A stretch of DNA of 64,000 nt from Stereocaulon alpinum (lineage: Eukaryota; Ascomycota; Lecanoromycetes; Lecanorales; Stereocaulaceae): the NCBI GenBank assembly GCA_018257865.1, contig JAEUBA010000079.1, positions 62,001 through 126,000 of the forward strand, read 5' to 3'. The notes beneath the pieces were generated by a model, which was not told the DNA's origin, did no database searches, and was given only the letters and a program-made list of their open reading frames with translations. Both the position numbers and the translations under genes were made by a program. Positions 21,295 to 32,706 of the stretch are shown piece after piece. The stretch's first letter is position 1; each line of letters begins with the position of its first letter.

Positions 21295-22103
21295 GCTGTC
21301 CGACCTATGCGATCTATGAATCACATGCCCTTCGCTCCTCGAAGCTTTGAAAGTCGTCTCATAGCACACTTTACTAGTGGACATTCCTGCACACGACAGC
21401 AGCTCATTAGCAATGAAATGCTAAACGCATAATACTCCGAATCCCTTCCTACGAGGCCTATGCTGTTACATCCTCGCTTACCTGTAAGCACAGCTGGCCT
21501 ATACAGCATCTCTCATAATACATCACTCCTACATGCATTATTCATAGCAAGCTAATTAGATACATGCATCATAAAAAGACCAATACATTCATTCTAGCCT
21601 CAAGTAACGACCATAAGTAGCGACTACAACCCCTTCAATCAAGCCGACGTTAATCCACTGTAAGATAATCAGGAGCGAGAACCAAAAAAGAAGTTCTAAC
21701 AGTGTTACGCTCGTTCAATAAAGGGCTATCTGCGTGCTCAAACAAGCACCCTCCGTATAGAGTCATATAAGCACAATATCAATCCACGGTCCCCAAATCA
21801 AAGACATCGTAAAACCCATTTCATTGCATCAGTGGTATCTATCTCACGCCTAGACGCCGAGCACAAATTGCTTCCAGCGCTTGGAAAGCATCAGCAACCT
21901 ATCCGCCGTAACACACATATCGCATGCACAAGAAAGCACACCCATATCCATAAAAGACCTCCCCTTAAAGAACGATATGTATCCATCTGAATCCCCCAAC
22001 AAGCACACTATGCACAATGATTCCCGCCTTAAGAATGGAAAAAGTTCCACATCTACATCCCCCCTATCCAAGCCCCCCCCCCCCCCCCCCCCCCCTTCGC
22101 TAC
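21295..22103. other. Convergent intergenic region containing a 23-bp poly-C run
   Basis: 3' flanks of the F-box gene and the following minus-strand gene. The only notable element is the homopolymer at 22073..22095. Confidence 0.55.
22073..22095. repeat. Poly-C (23) homopolymer
   Basis: Twenty-three consecutive C on the + strand begin 8 bp downstream of the stop codon of the minus-strand gene, so its transcript would carry a G23 run (G-quadruplex potential) in the 3' UTR. Confidence 0.9.
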
Positions 22104-23838
22104 CTAGTAGCTCTCCTCCCTCTCCACATCCATAATCTCATTCTCAACCTCATCAACCTCGGCCTCGATCCCCTCATAAACCACCCTCATTTTCTCTGCC
22201 ACCTTCTTCCTCGACTCGATAGTCTTCGCACACAGCTCCCCCTGCTTGATAGCAGCGATAGTGTGCATCAACGCCTTGCTATAGACGTGCTCTTCGGCGG
22301 GGTGGACGGAGAGTTTGTAGATGGGGTATTTGTCGGCAAGCTGTTTCTTCCATTTCGGGGTGGCTGGGTCAGCGGCCATGCGGATTGCTAGTTCGTAGGG
22401 AGATTCGGGGGCGTCGGGGTTGAGCTCGCGCTGGGCTTTCACGGCGGCTATGTTTGTTGCTTTGATAAAGTCGAATTCTTCGGTGGTGGTTGCGGCGGCG
22501 GCGGCGGCCTCTTCGGCTGCGTCGTCTGCTTTGAGCTTTGCAAGGAGGTTTTGGAGGTTGGCGACGAGTGGGTTGGGGCTGAGCTTCATTGGCTTGCTTG
22601 AAGATGGCTTTCCGGCGTCAGTGGGAGGGGACTTGCTGGACTTGGTTGAAGCTTTCTTTCCCTCGCCCTGGCTGAGACCGGACTTGCTAGACTTGCTAGT
22701 GGTAGCGTCCTTAACATCACCTCCGAGATCGAACTTCTTGTCCATGGCCCAGCCCTTGAGCTTATCGAAGCCAAATTCCTCATCGCCCTTGCTCTTCTTG
22801 ACGTTCCCGCTAACATTGGACTTGCTAGACGTCTCGTTTACTGGCTTCGTCAACGGAGGGAATGTAAATTCTTGGAACCAGGGATGTGGATTGGACGCTA
22901 TCGGGTCAGGTTTCTTACCCACAGACTTGCTCGTGGTCGGCTTCGAGTCTTCGCCTCCGAGATCGAAGTTCTTGTCTGAAGCCCAGCCTTTGAGTTTGCC
23001 GAAGCCAAAATCGTTATCATCCTTGTCACTAGCAGAATTGCTCTTCTTCTCGATGGTCGGATTCCCGTGCGTAGTGGTGGTGGCGGACTCGTCGGTCGGG
23101 TTGGTGATGATGCCAACGACTCCAGGATCGGGGCCGTTCCCCTCTTTGATAACGAGCACCAAGAGATTTGCAAGATTGCGTAAGTCTGTCATCGACTGTC
23201 CGAGCCAAGCCTTGAGGGTGTCGAATTGAGTAACATATTGGTCGTTGATAGCAACGTTACCGTTACCCTTGAGCGTTTTGCGAAGTTGTCGGACAAACTT
23301 GTGAGGGGTGAACTTCCCTTTATCATTGTCCATGTAGATACACTCTGTAGCCAGTCAGTTTACACGCCGTTGGATAAGTGGCTCTGAGAGATGGCGGAAC
23401 TTACTTATGGCCGGAACGGTATTAGTGTGGAAGAACCTGTGAAAATGGCCAAATATTAGAATGAAGGCTTGCCGTGGCCGCAGGATGCAGATTCAAACAA
23501 TTGAATACTCACTTTGCAGGTGCAGCGTAGTGCTCGATGTCATTGAGGTATTGTTCAAATTCGAGCTTTACGCCCTCAAGTGGCTCGAAGACGATTGCCG
23601 TGGCTCGGCCCTCGCGTCCTTCGAATTCAGACCCCTCCAATAACAATGCCACCTCGATGTTGTTGCGAACGGTGCTGATAGTGCCCTCGATGGCGTCGTG
23701 ATTGAATGTCGTTTTGGGCATACCGCCCTGGTAGATCTGGTCCATGGGGAAAGCGCCCTCTAGGTGAGCGGGCGTGTACTTGTCGATGGCTAGCGAAGCT
23801 ATGCCTGCTTGCACAGAGGATATGGCGTCTTGCTGCAT
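22104..23838 (-). CDS. Uncharacterised Lys/Ser-rich protein with duplicated FGF-KLKGWA motif
   Basis: Minus-strand exons 23513..23838, 23405..23436 (32-nt microexon) and 22104..23344; 532 aa, all junctions in phase. The N-terminal 180 residues are folded-looking (FPMDQIYQGGMPKTTF, AIEGTISTVRNNIEVALLLEG, KFTPHKFVRQLRKTLKG). The middle carries two copies of an FGFxKLKGWAxDK...FDLGG motif about 90 residues apart in low-complexity Ser/Lys sequence. The C-terminal 150 residues are Ala-rich and helical. I recognise no named family. The microexon is supported by phase and by good GTGAGT and GTAAGT donors. Coding sequence is C-rich in the middle and G-rich at the 3' end. Confidence 0.75.
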
Positions 23839-26416
23839 TTTGAGGACGATGTGTCAGTTTTGTGTTGCACAGTTTTGCGTAGGATGTGATGAAGAGGTGG
23901 GTGTTGGCGTGGATGCGGTGAACTTACGCGAGATCAGGATATGAAGCTATCGATTAGTAATTCTCATGATGTCGGATTCCGGATGGTTCTATAGAATGGC
24001 TGGTATGCCGGATGTAAAGATGTTTATGTTTATACAAGTGAGCGAAAGGCTGCCGCGCTAAGCCCGGACGTCGGCTAAATAAGAACACATATATTTCACA
24101 GCAGTAGACTCTTCTGTACATATAATAAATACTTTCCTATTGTACCTTGTGTAATTCCTTCCGTTCGTCACCGTATCTTGTTCGATCATAGAAATATTTT
24201 CAAGTGTGTTGACACTTGACTTCATATACACCAGCCAAAATCTTACTCACATGCGACTCCCTTTCCGTGGTGACATGGCTTGATTCCTGGAACCGAAATT
24301 CACCACCAAAACGTAGTCTAACATAGTGTGAGAGTATTGCCCTATGGAAGAAGCACAGACAAGAGGAGACCGCTGTTAGCTTACTACCTGCTCGTAAGTC
24401 TATGGTGACGTTTTGCATTCACTGTTTCCTTGCTCCTCCTCTCTTAGGGATGAATTTCGCACATCACATTCAAGTTGTCCCCTCATGCCACATTCAATAC
24501 CAGCAAAATCCCAGCTAAGGCCGGAGATAAGGACCTACAAGATTCAATAGCGGCAACAGCCCTTCACATAGAGCCTGTAATCCGTGAATAGCTGTACACT
24601 GCACCTCATCAGACGTACGGAGAGCCCTGGCTCCTGAAGCACCGAGGACGCCCACCGACCAGCTCTGTACCATGATCGTCGACAAGGCTTGCAACATGGA
24701 GAAAAGCGTTCTCACTTGAAAGTGATAGCCCGATACGAGTCTAAAGGTCGTATGAACTTTGCATGAACCCCTCTTCGCATGAACCTCGTTCCTTACGTAC
24801 GAAAGACGCTCTGACCGCCACAGATGTTTGACGCTTAGAGGTCAGAGGAACAATGGGCCGCACGCTCGTCGGATTTTCCACCTAGGCTCTGCAGCCTTAG
24901 AGGGGATCTTTGGATACGTTCAGGATTTTCTTGCTATTCCAAATACTTGCATGAAGAAAAGCGAATGCTAGAAAAGACAGCTGACAGGGACATACCGTAG
25001 TGCAGCCATCGATTCTCCTTCTTCCGCGTGCTGACCGCACTCTGTTGCAGCCGTACTCCAATAGAAGATAAGCAAGCTCACCGTGGCTACCACTGTCGCC
25101 ATCACTGAGCCGACTGTCGCCATCACTGAGCAGAAATAGGTATCCCCCCTGCCTAATCTTCCCTCATTGCCCCAATCCACCGCGTTGGCCCAGTTTTTCT
25201 CTGGCCGCATCTCTGAGCCGCCATTGCTGCAGGCACCCGATGATCAGCGTCATCGATGTTCCAACGTAACAGCGTGCACGTGGACACGTCGCAGAGGGGC
25301 TCTTGAGGCGGTCAACAAGATTGCTTTGACACAAAGAAGCAGCGAGGAAGAATGTCAAAGCTCGTGATGCATCAACATCTGCTATGACAATGTGCTGGCA
25401 GTTGTAGTTCTCATCTCTCTCTGGGGGCAAGCTCGAGTACACCGCTTCCCTCGCACTCCAACATGAGCTGGAGCCCACGACAGCGGTACTCGGGTGAGAC
25501 CATGCATGGGGAAGAACTTTAAAGTCCGGAGCGGTGAACAGGAACAAAGCCTTGGACGAGCCGATTATGCACGTAGTCTGACAGCAAACACAAACGTGGA
25601 ACTGGCATCAAATCGTCATTCGTGCAATCGAGGAAGTCCGATCATCAAGGAGGACATTTCGCGTCTATTGCCTTAACGAGAAGTCCTTATCGAACCTAGA
25701 CTTGTTGGGAAGCAGCCATGACAGATTTGACAACGGCGCGACTGCCAGAATCGGAAGCGACTCGGGCGCACCGATAGGATGTTCAATCTCCCGAGGTTGT
25801 CAACGTCGCGGGAGTCTTGACAGAGCTCGAGTACCGCGTGGAGCAGGGCGCCGAAAAGTAGTCTGGCCTCGAGTAAAGGCCTTCGGCTCCGTACATTGAC
25901 TCTATTATTGATGCACCCGAGGCGAAGGGACGCTATGGTACGCTGACTTGGAACAGTAACCCCAGGTGGCAAATTCTAGAATAGGACCGAATCCATTTGG
26001 CAGTGATATTCCTCGAACCCTTATCCACACCAAGCCTAGCCATCATGTTTGTTACCGTGATAGCCTCGCTTAGGAGGTATTCGGTCATAACAAGCATTCG
26101 ATGAAGCTACTTGACTATGTTATCATGCCCGGATTCTTGCATACCTTGCCGTGTTCACCACGGCTCGTCCACCGCCACGGTGTCACAAGATGTTAGCCAT
26201 GTCTGCTTCAAGACCTTTTATCCGGTAGCCTTTACCCCAAAGGTAGCCGAGTCAAAGCGCCCTGACTTTGATCGACCTTGCCTTGAGGATACATAAAGTC
26301 TATCAGCTCGCAGCCTGAAGAAGCTCAAAGCAAATCCTTCAATCAGCCTGGAAACCTCGAGCTTTCAACCTCGAGCTCTATCTTTATCGCTGCAACGACA
26401 TCCTTACAACGTCAAC
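23839..26416. other. Gene-poor 2.6-kb region
   Basis: Only short ORFs without recognisable domains or coherent exon structure. It contains a 19-bp direct repeat (ACTGTCGCCATCACTGAGC at 25092 and 25113). No TE protein remnants were recognised by eye. The last 150 bp are the probable promoter/leader of the next gene. Confidence 0.4.
25092..25131. repeat. 19-bp direct repeat, 21-bp spacing
   Basis: ACTGTCGCCATCACTGAGC occurs twice in tandem (25092..25110 and 25113..25131), separated by CG. Confidence 0.85.
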
Positions 26417-27316
26417 ATGCCTTCCCAATCTGTCATCATGAGCGCCTCGAAGTGGGAATTCCTCTTGCGTCTCGAGCTGGACGGCAACAATGCAGACCAT
26501 CAGTCCGCATACTGGCTCATGAAGGTATGTTTCGCTGCCAGTGCAGGCACTCGACCCTGCCAAAGCCACGGCCAGCCACTCCGCTTTCCACACCCTTCTA
26601 GAGAGCAGGGGCCTCTTCCCACCGCGCTCTTTCATCTGCCTCTCAATCCTCATCAAAACCACCCTCATGCACTCGCATCTCTCCGCAATCCGCGCTAGTC
26701 TTCCTCAATCTACTCCACAGACCCCTCCCCTGCCCCAACAACCCCCGATCAACCCCCCCGCTAACACCGCCCCTCCACCCACAGAACGAAGCCATAACTG
26801 TCTACAACGCCCAACTGCGCAACCGCTCCGCCCTGCGCCGCGAGCACCGCAATGCCGAACCCCCCTGGACGGCCAACCAGTTCACCGAAGACGCCTTCAA
26901 CGCGGCAATCGCCACGATCGAATCCCAAGCTTCCCCCCGAACCCGCGTCCTCTACGCCCGCGGCCGAAACGGCAACGGACCCAATTGGGTGATCCGCTGG
27001 ATCCTATACCACGTCTGTCGGTATCGGGATGGCAGAAACAGAAAGGCGCAGAGTAGGAACTTCCACGATGATGACGAGTTGGATGGGCATGGGAATGGTG
27101 GTGGTAGTGGTAGCGGTGGGAGTGGTGGGTCGGGCAGCAGTGGTGCGGCTGGTGAGTCGTTGAAGATTGTTTTGAAGATAGGGTGCGTGTGTGCGTGCTT
27201 GTGTGCGGTGATGGCTGACATGGCTTTGCTAAGGTGGGGTAGGCTCGAGCAAGAAGAGCAACGCCTTTTTTGATACGGCGCGGAACGGATATGTTCAGGC
27301 TCAGGTGGCTCGTTAG
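26417..27316 (+). CDS. Uncharacterised small conserved protein (NWVIRWILYH-RYRDGRNR motif)
   Basis: Probable exons 26417..26524, 26785..27190 and 27234..27316; 198 aa. Exon 1 encodes SASKWEFLLRLELDGNNADH (start at 26417, or 26438). The first intron (260 bp, GTATGT...CCACAG) is longer than its neighbours. Exon 2 reads NEAITVYNAQLRN, then VLYARGRNGNGPNWVIRWIL and RYRDGRNRKAQ, a strongly basic aromatic motif, then a Gly/Ser repeat. Exon 3 ends KKSNAFFDTARNGYVQAQVA, followed by a stop. The second intron's donor is ambiguous among several GTGCGT/GTGTGT options; the one chosen keeps the KKSNAFF frame. I do not recognise a function; the basic motif might contact nucleic acid or membrane (inference). 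Confidence 0.6.
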
Positions 27317-27756
27317 GCAGTAGGCGGAGATGTGGGTATCGCGCGTCGGGTTGGCTTTTATTTTGTTGGTGCTTTGGTGGTTGAGGAGGATTGGCAGGTA
27401 CATCGGGCTGTGATTGACTCGTTTATTCTTTCCTTTGACACGAAGACCGGGCTCTCACTTGAGAATATTCCACGGCGGTACTCGTACTATTTAGCGTTCA
27501 TTCGTTTGTCCAACCCCACTCTTTGCAATGATCACAACATACGTACACAGATATCATTGTCGTTAGATGCGTATTATTCTCTGGGTATTTGAATTACTGC
27601 CAGCATTATCTGTAGTTGAAGACCACTCACCAACGCCATCGCTGTGCCTCTCGCAGAAGTACGTATCCACTGCAAGATATGTACACTGGGTATAATAAAA
27701 ATCAGTATATACGCACCGCGCTTCCCAACCCCCCCCTCCCCCCAAAATTCGTCCCC
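27317..27756. other. Convergent intergenic region
   Basis: 3' flanks; nothing recognised. Confidence 0.5.
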
Positions 27757-29366
27757 TCAACCACCATCTTCATCCTCATCATCCTTATCATCCTTATCCT
27801 TCCTCTCAACCTTCTTATCCCTCCTCACCTTCGCCATAGCCTCCGTAACTTTCTCATCCTTCTCATCCTCTTTCTCGTCCCAATCGACATCATACTCGTT
27901 CGCAATCTGCTTAATCTCTCGCCGATAGGAATTCGCTTCTTCGATCAAAGCGTCCCATTTCTGAACGTCGAAGCCTCTGTCGGCGTAGAGTTTTGTTTGG
28001 CGGCGGCTGATTGTGAGGTTGAGGGCTGAGCGGTAGGAGACTTCGCGATTGTGGTAGAGGAACCAGAGGTAGCCGCAGATTAGTGTGGAGAGACCGACGA
28101 GATACTGTAACTTCGTTAGAAGCGTCACCGACGCGAGAGAAGATTGGGTACTTACCGTAACTGGCTCCATAGTGTCCCAGCCTAGGTCCGTCTCGAAGGT
28201 GAGTCGGTAGACAACGTACCAGTACATGATCAGCGCTCCAGCGCCGCCCATTGCTACGCGCTGGGCGCTCTTGTGAGCCTGCATGTCGCATTCCTTCTTT
28301 ATGACGGCCAGGTCGATGATCTTGCTTGCGGTCTTTCGGAGCCTCATACGTAAGTAGTGCGTTCGATCGTTGAAGGACGGTACTGCGACTCGGATCTCCT
28401 TTTCTGCACCTTCGATCTCTACGGCGAACTCCTTCCCTCGAGCTGCATCTCGTATGAAGTCTCCAATCTCCGTTGACGAAGACCAGCGAACGAATTTCCT
28501 CGGCGCATTCCCTTCTCCAGCTGAGGGCCCTTCGTGGCCAAGGCCACTGTAGCTTTCTACGCCACCTTCACCCAGATTCCCAAATATAGGTTCTGATTTC
28601 TTGCCTAGCTTTCCAGTTTTCTCGGATTTGCCATCGAACTTTGTTTCCTCTAGGTCCCCCTCGTAGTCCTCATGCATATCTTCTGCTGAGTCGTCCTTCT
28701 GCTTCTTGTCAGGATCAATCTCATCTTGCTGCGAATCTTCAGCCCTGAAATGGACTTCAGGGATTTTATTCTCTCCTTTATCGTTTGTAATTGTAGGAAG
28801 CTCTGATTGTATGAGGCGTTCTAGATACGACAGTGGCTGATGAGGGTGTACAAGAAGTGCGAGGGGCTCGACGTCCTTCCTATCCGAGTTCTTGTCCAGT
28901 GTGGTCAGGGGTATGATCAACTTGAGTAGACGTGAGGGAGTGGTCAGTAGTTTTCCTTAGCACTCGGTTAGTAGATGTAGAAGCGACAATAGGATAGAAT
29001 CTGACCCTGCGTCATGGCTCCAGCAGAATGCTGGCGCGCAACTGGTGGCGTGTCTGAGCCTTCTCGATGCCATGGCGTCCTGGCCTGCTTGTCTTCCTGT
29101 TGCTTGTCTATATCGCTCTCAAATGCTGCCTCCTGCCTCGATTGGCCGCTTGTGTGGATGTTGCTCGTGAGTCCCGGGTGCCTATGCCTGGCCGGAGGAG
29201 TGGCAGGACGCCAGGCGGTTCCGCATGTGTTGTAGGTTGAGATGTGAAAGCCCCATGCCGAATGCGTCTCATTACATAACAAGCGAATCGATTTGGTGGC
29301 AGGCTGCCTCTTCGGGGTCAATAATGGGCGAATGGAGAAGAGCGCCCTTGAAGTTGGACCCTGCAT
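27757..29366 (-). CDS. MCU: Mitochondrial calcium uniporter (MCU)
   Basis: Minus-strand exons 29006..29366, 28156..28955 and 27757..28104; 502 aa. The first exon supplies a basic, Ser/Arg-rich mitochondrial presequence starting MQGPTSRALFSIRPLL. Exon 2 has KLLTTPSRLLKLIIPL, an acidic segment, then the MCU domain with coiled coil and the first transmembrane helix. The selectivity-filter motif WDTMEP is at residues 380-385, and YLVGLSTLICGYLWFLYHNREVSY is the second helix. It carries Ca2+ across the inner mitochondrial membrane. A 51-nt intron (28105..28155) falls right after the filter, is in frame and lacks stops. The C-terminus is a Lys/Asp-rich matrix tail. The first exon was recognised by its presequence and in-phase GTCAGA...CTAAG intron. 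Confidence 0.94.
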
Positions 29367-30050
29367 TTTGACCGCACGCCGTAGAAGATATCGCAATCTT
29401 TTAAGTCTAAGGAACAAGACATGTCCAGGGGAAAGTAAGGGGCTAAGGCAGCAATAGACGTTTTGTACGAATCCATCTCCAGCTTGATGCAAATCGACCG
29501 CAGAGAAACCTGGCCAAATGCCAAGGCAAGAGAGGACGTTATAGGGCTGACCCCTTTCTCCCCTTCAGATGCCGATTGTCTTGATCGTCCCTCCCCATTG
29601 CACGACAAGCTGCCGATCCAAACTTCATTCGCTTCGCTATGTAGATAGAGAGGAGAATTAACGGTCTTTCATTAAGGTCATTAAGCTGGCCGCTAATCTC
29701 TGATGCCTTTACCGCCATGAAACCATCGCTATGCTGAGACATGCAGGAACGCTCACATTGAATGACAGCAGTCCGTACTGAAACATCAAGCTAGATGCAA
29801 AGCATATAGTACGATGCTGAAAGATTGATCATTACCTCCTCAATGGATGAAACAAAAATGCCACGCTCGCGCGAATGAGTTTTTTCTGCTACACGTTTTC
29901 TCTGCCTCCAACGAATGGTTCTAAGGTCATGGTCGTCGTAAATCGTCTCGTTAGGCCGTAAGGATTATCTCAAATGATGTCGTAATGTCGTTAAACGGGA
30001 AAGCTTCGCTTTTGCAACCGCCATTGTGCAGTTTCAACCTGATCTCAAGC
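29367..30050. other. Intergenic region
   Basis: MCU promoter and the 3' flank of the next minus-strand gene. No gene seen. Confidence 0.45.
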
Positions 30051-30472
30051 TCAGTACCGTCCTCCGCTGCGTCTCGAGGTTCTGCTGCCGCCACTGTGCC
30101 TGTAGCTATCCCCGGAAGATCGCCTGCTATCATAGCTTGTGGGGCTACTGCCGCCGCTTCTGCTTCCGCTGCTTCTAGAGTCATCCGTGTAGACGCTTCC
30201 ACGTTCGGTCCCAATGGCAATTGGCCTTCCTTGGATCACCTCCCCACTTGCCCGTCCCTTGTGGCGGGTTGGATACATGCCATCACTCTTGGAGAAATTT
30301 TGACAAATCAAGTACGCACGCATCGCGGCATTTTCACGAGCTAGCCGTTCGCTTTCGAATGCTGTGTCTGTCTGGTACTCTCGGTTGTTGACACGTGCCA
30401 CGCATACGAAGCCAGTCCTGGTACGAAATGCGGCGTAAATGGGTTCTGGCCATTGACGACGATGGCATAGGT
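30051..30472 (-). CDS. dsRNA-binding-like domain protein (3' exon; N-terminus unresolved)
   Basis: One well-supported exon, 30051..30472, reading CHRRQWPEPIYAAFRTRTGF, then VARVNNREYQTD and ARENAAMRAYLICQNFS, the layout of a fungal double-stranded-RNA-binding-like fold (helix, three strands, helix with ENAAM...Y). The tail is Ser/Arg/Gly-rich and disordered. The acceptor at 30473 is clear (TGACAACTAG). An upstream exon ending SPRTFLD at 30708 gives an in-phase LDNLCHRRQW junction through a weak GTGTGG donor, but no convincing ATG was found; the frame is open to 30935. Either the first exon is more distant or the 5' part is degraded. The RNA-binding role is inferred from fold pattern only. Confidence 0.6.
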
Positions 30473-32706
30473 CTAGTTGTCATAAGTCAGTATTGGCGCT
30501 TCCACAAATAGCTAGCCATAAGCAGGTCTATCTCTTGTGCCAATGCGCGTTAGATAACAAAAGAAAGAGCCAGCAATGTAGATCTTGCAATTGTTGTCAT
30601 ATAGAAGACCAATTAAGAGAATAGCGTGCCCGATCTCCCAATGGTAACGGCAGTCCAACACCAAATGATCCCTCGTAGACTCACAAGTCGGCCACACTAT
30701 CAAGAAACGTACGCGGGCTGGTAAATTTCAAAAGCACTAAAAATTGAAATCTGACATTATGGGTTTTGAAACCAAAGAGAGGACTGACTGGACAAATATT
30801 CCTGGTAGTACATATCGACGATGCTGCTGTAGGTCCAAGTCCAGAGGATGTACCAGATACCAATACCTCAGGCACTAGCAGAAACGCCTCTCCTGGTGTA
30901 TGCTGCTGGTGGCCGTAGAAGGCGTTGATGCCCAAGGAAGCACTACGAGGTCCCAGAGATAGACGCCGTTTCCTATCCGGTTATGGTTGCTCTGACAAAA
31001 CGCCTTCTTGCAGATTCAGGTACAGAGACAGTCTAGTATGAAAAGATGCAAGTCGGAGAATTTGTATTGTGTGGAAGGAACCTGGATCTTGGAGATGCAG
31101 CCCAGCGGAAGGTTTATATCACTACCAGATCTGTCCAAATAACGGACAGCGAAGAAGTGGAGACCCAGATGCTTGGCGGGCATTGGTAGGGATTTTTTGG
31201 CCTGCATGATGTTCCATGTCTGCGGCTCAGTGACTAACTCAAGCGACGATGTGCTGGCGAACACTTTACCAGTGAAATTCAACAAGTACCGAGTTGATGA
31301 GCGATTGGCCTATTGAGTCGTTACAACGGATCGGTCCAGGCAAGGGAATTGCATTGACTGACGTGCAGATGCCCTAGAATCTTCCTGGCCGTCGCCACGC
31401 TAGAACTGCGCGTCAGTGGCGAACAAGACGCCTGGTCGGGTGACGACCCAATTTTGTGGGAACATCCTCGGAGGGATAGGTACCAGACCCCGCCAGATTG
31501 AGTACTAAAGTACATCTAGACACGTTGACTGCTGCGTTATTTCGGCGTTTTGACCCTCTTCTTGCCTAATGCGAAGAAGATCCGGACCAGGCGTTTTGCG
31601 TTGTCAAGGTGAAGATCCACCCCCGAGTACTAGGACGGGAGCGGACAGCCAGATCATGGGCGTTGCATAAAGTCCACGTCCAACACAGGCACTGGTAGTA
31701 CCGTAGGATTGAACATTGGCGGTCCCTTACTGGAGGCTAAACTTGAGGCTTTAACCCTCGGCGGCGCTCGTTGCGCTTAAAAGATAGTGGAATTGGCGGT
31801 CATTGGGGAGATCCCACGTCCAGCTCGGGGATACTTTGCTGTTCACCTTCGTGTCACTAATTAAAAAGGGCCCCCAAAAGCCACTGCTGACAGTGATGAC
31901 GCTTTTTCTGCATCCAGGATTGGTAGGCAAGAGGAGTCGGGCGTGGTTCCTTTTCGACGGTGTGCATGTGTGATGAGTTGGCAATGCGCTTGACGTTGCA
32001 GGGCCGCATGCGTTGGAAAATCCAGGAACGGCTACTCGACTCGGACGAACTCGAAGTGTAATTCGTAGCCTGGTAGCTTCTTTTATCATCCTCTGAAGAT
32101 CGGATTGGGGTCATGTCTAGATGCTGGCAAATCGATAGCAAGCAGCTTCGTAGCACGCTCCGTCCCAATCACAGAAGGTTGTAGGTTTCCGCCTCTCGTT
32201 GCAGGTTATGATCTCACCTCTGATGCAATCAAATATTTTGTTTTCTCGAGCTCGTCATAACTCAGGCAAATGTCTCTCACCAGCTCTTCCGGGCCAGAGC
32301 ATAACGGCGCTTCAATAACCGAATTAGTGGGAGCTGACGGCCTACCCGTTCGTCCAAGTTCATGCAGCTAAGATGCGCCTGCGTCGAGCCGTTGGTCCTG
32401 CTAGCGGGCTGGTCTTGAGACTTGTTAAGCTCATAGTGCCTTAGACCCTTGGGGCCTGCACGGGAGATTACCTCCAGACCTGCGAGCGGTAGATACCCCA
32501 GCGCATTTAAGGACTGTAGGATCTACGAAGGATGAGGAGGTGGACGTGGAGTTAAGGTCTGACCAGGGTGGAAAGTCAATCCCCACGCGTTCGGCTAGTC
32601 CCGATTGGGCGCAAGATGATCGCTCTCTACTAGATCCTAATGATGATTGGTCTACTGCCTAATCAAGAAGCTACCTAGGTATCGAAGTGATACCGGAGCA
32701 TGACCC
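30473..32706. other. Gene-poor 2.2-kb region
   Basis: Apart from the possible 5' exon of the dsRNA-binding-like gene (up to about 30935) I find only short, incoherent ORFs on both strands. No repeats or TE proteins were recognised by eye. Confidence 0.4.

Noticed and set aside
22420..23229. 269-codon + strand ORF
   Set aside because: Antisense shadow of the minus-strand 532-aa gene, which has matching splice sites and in-phase exons.
25164..25547. 127-codon minus-strand ORF
   Set aside because: No domain or coherent upstream exon; amino-acid composition looks random.
26541..27056. 171-codon + strand ORF starting with GTG
   Set aside because: It spans the first intron and then runs out of frame with the conserved NWVIRW exon.
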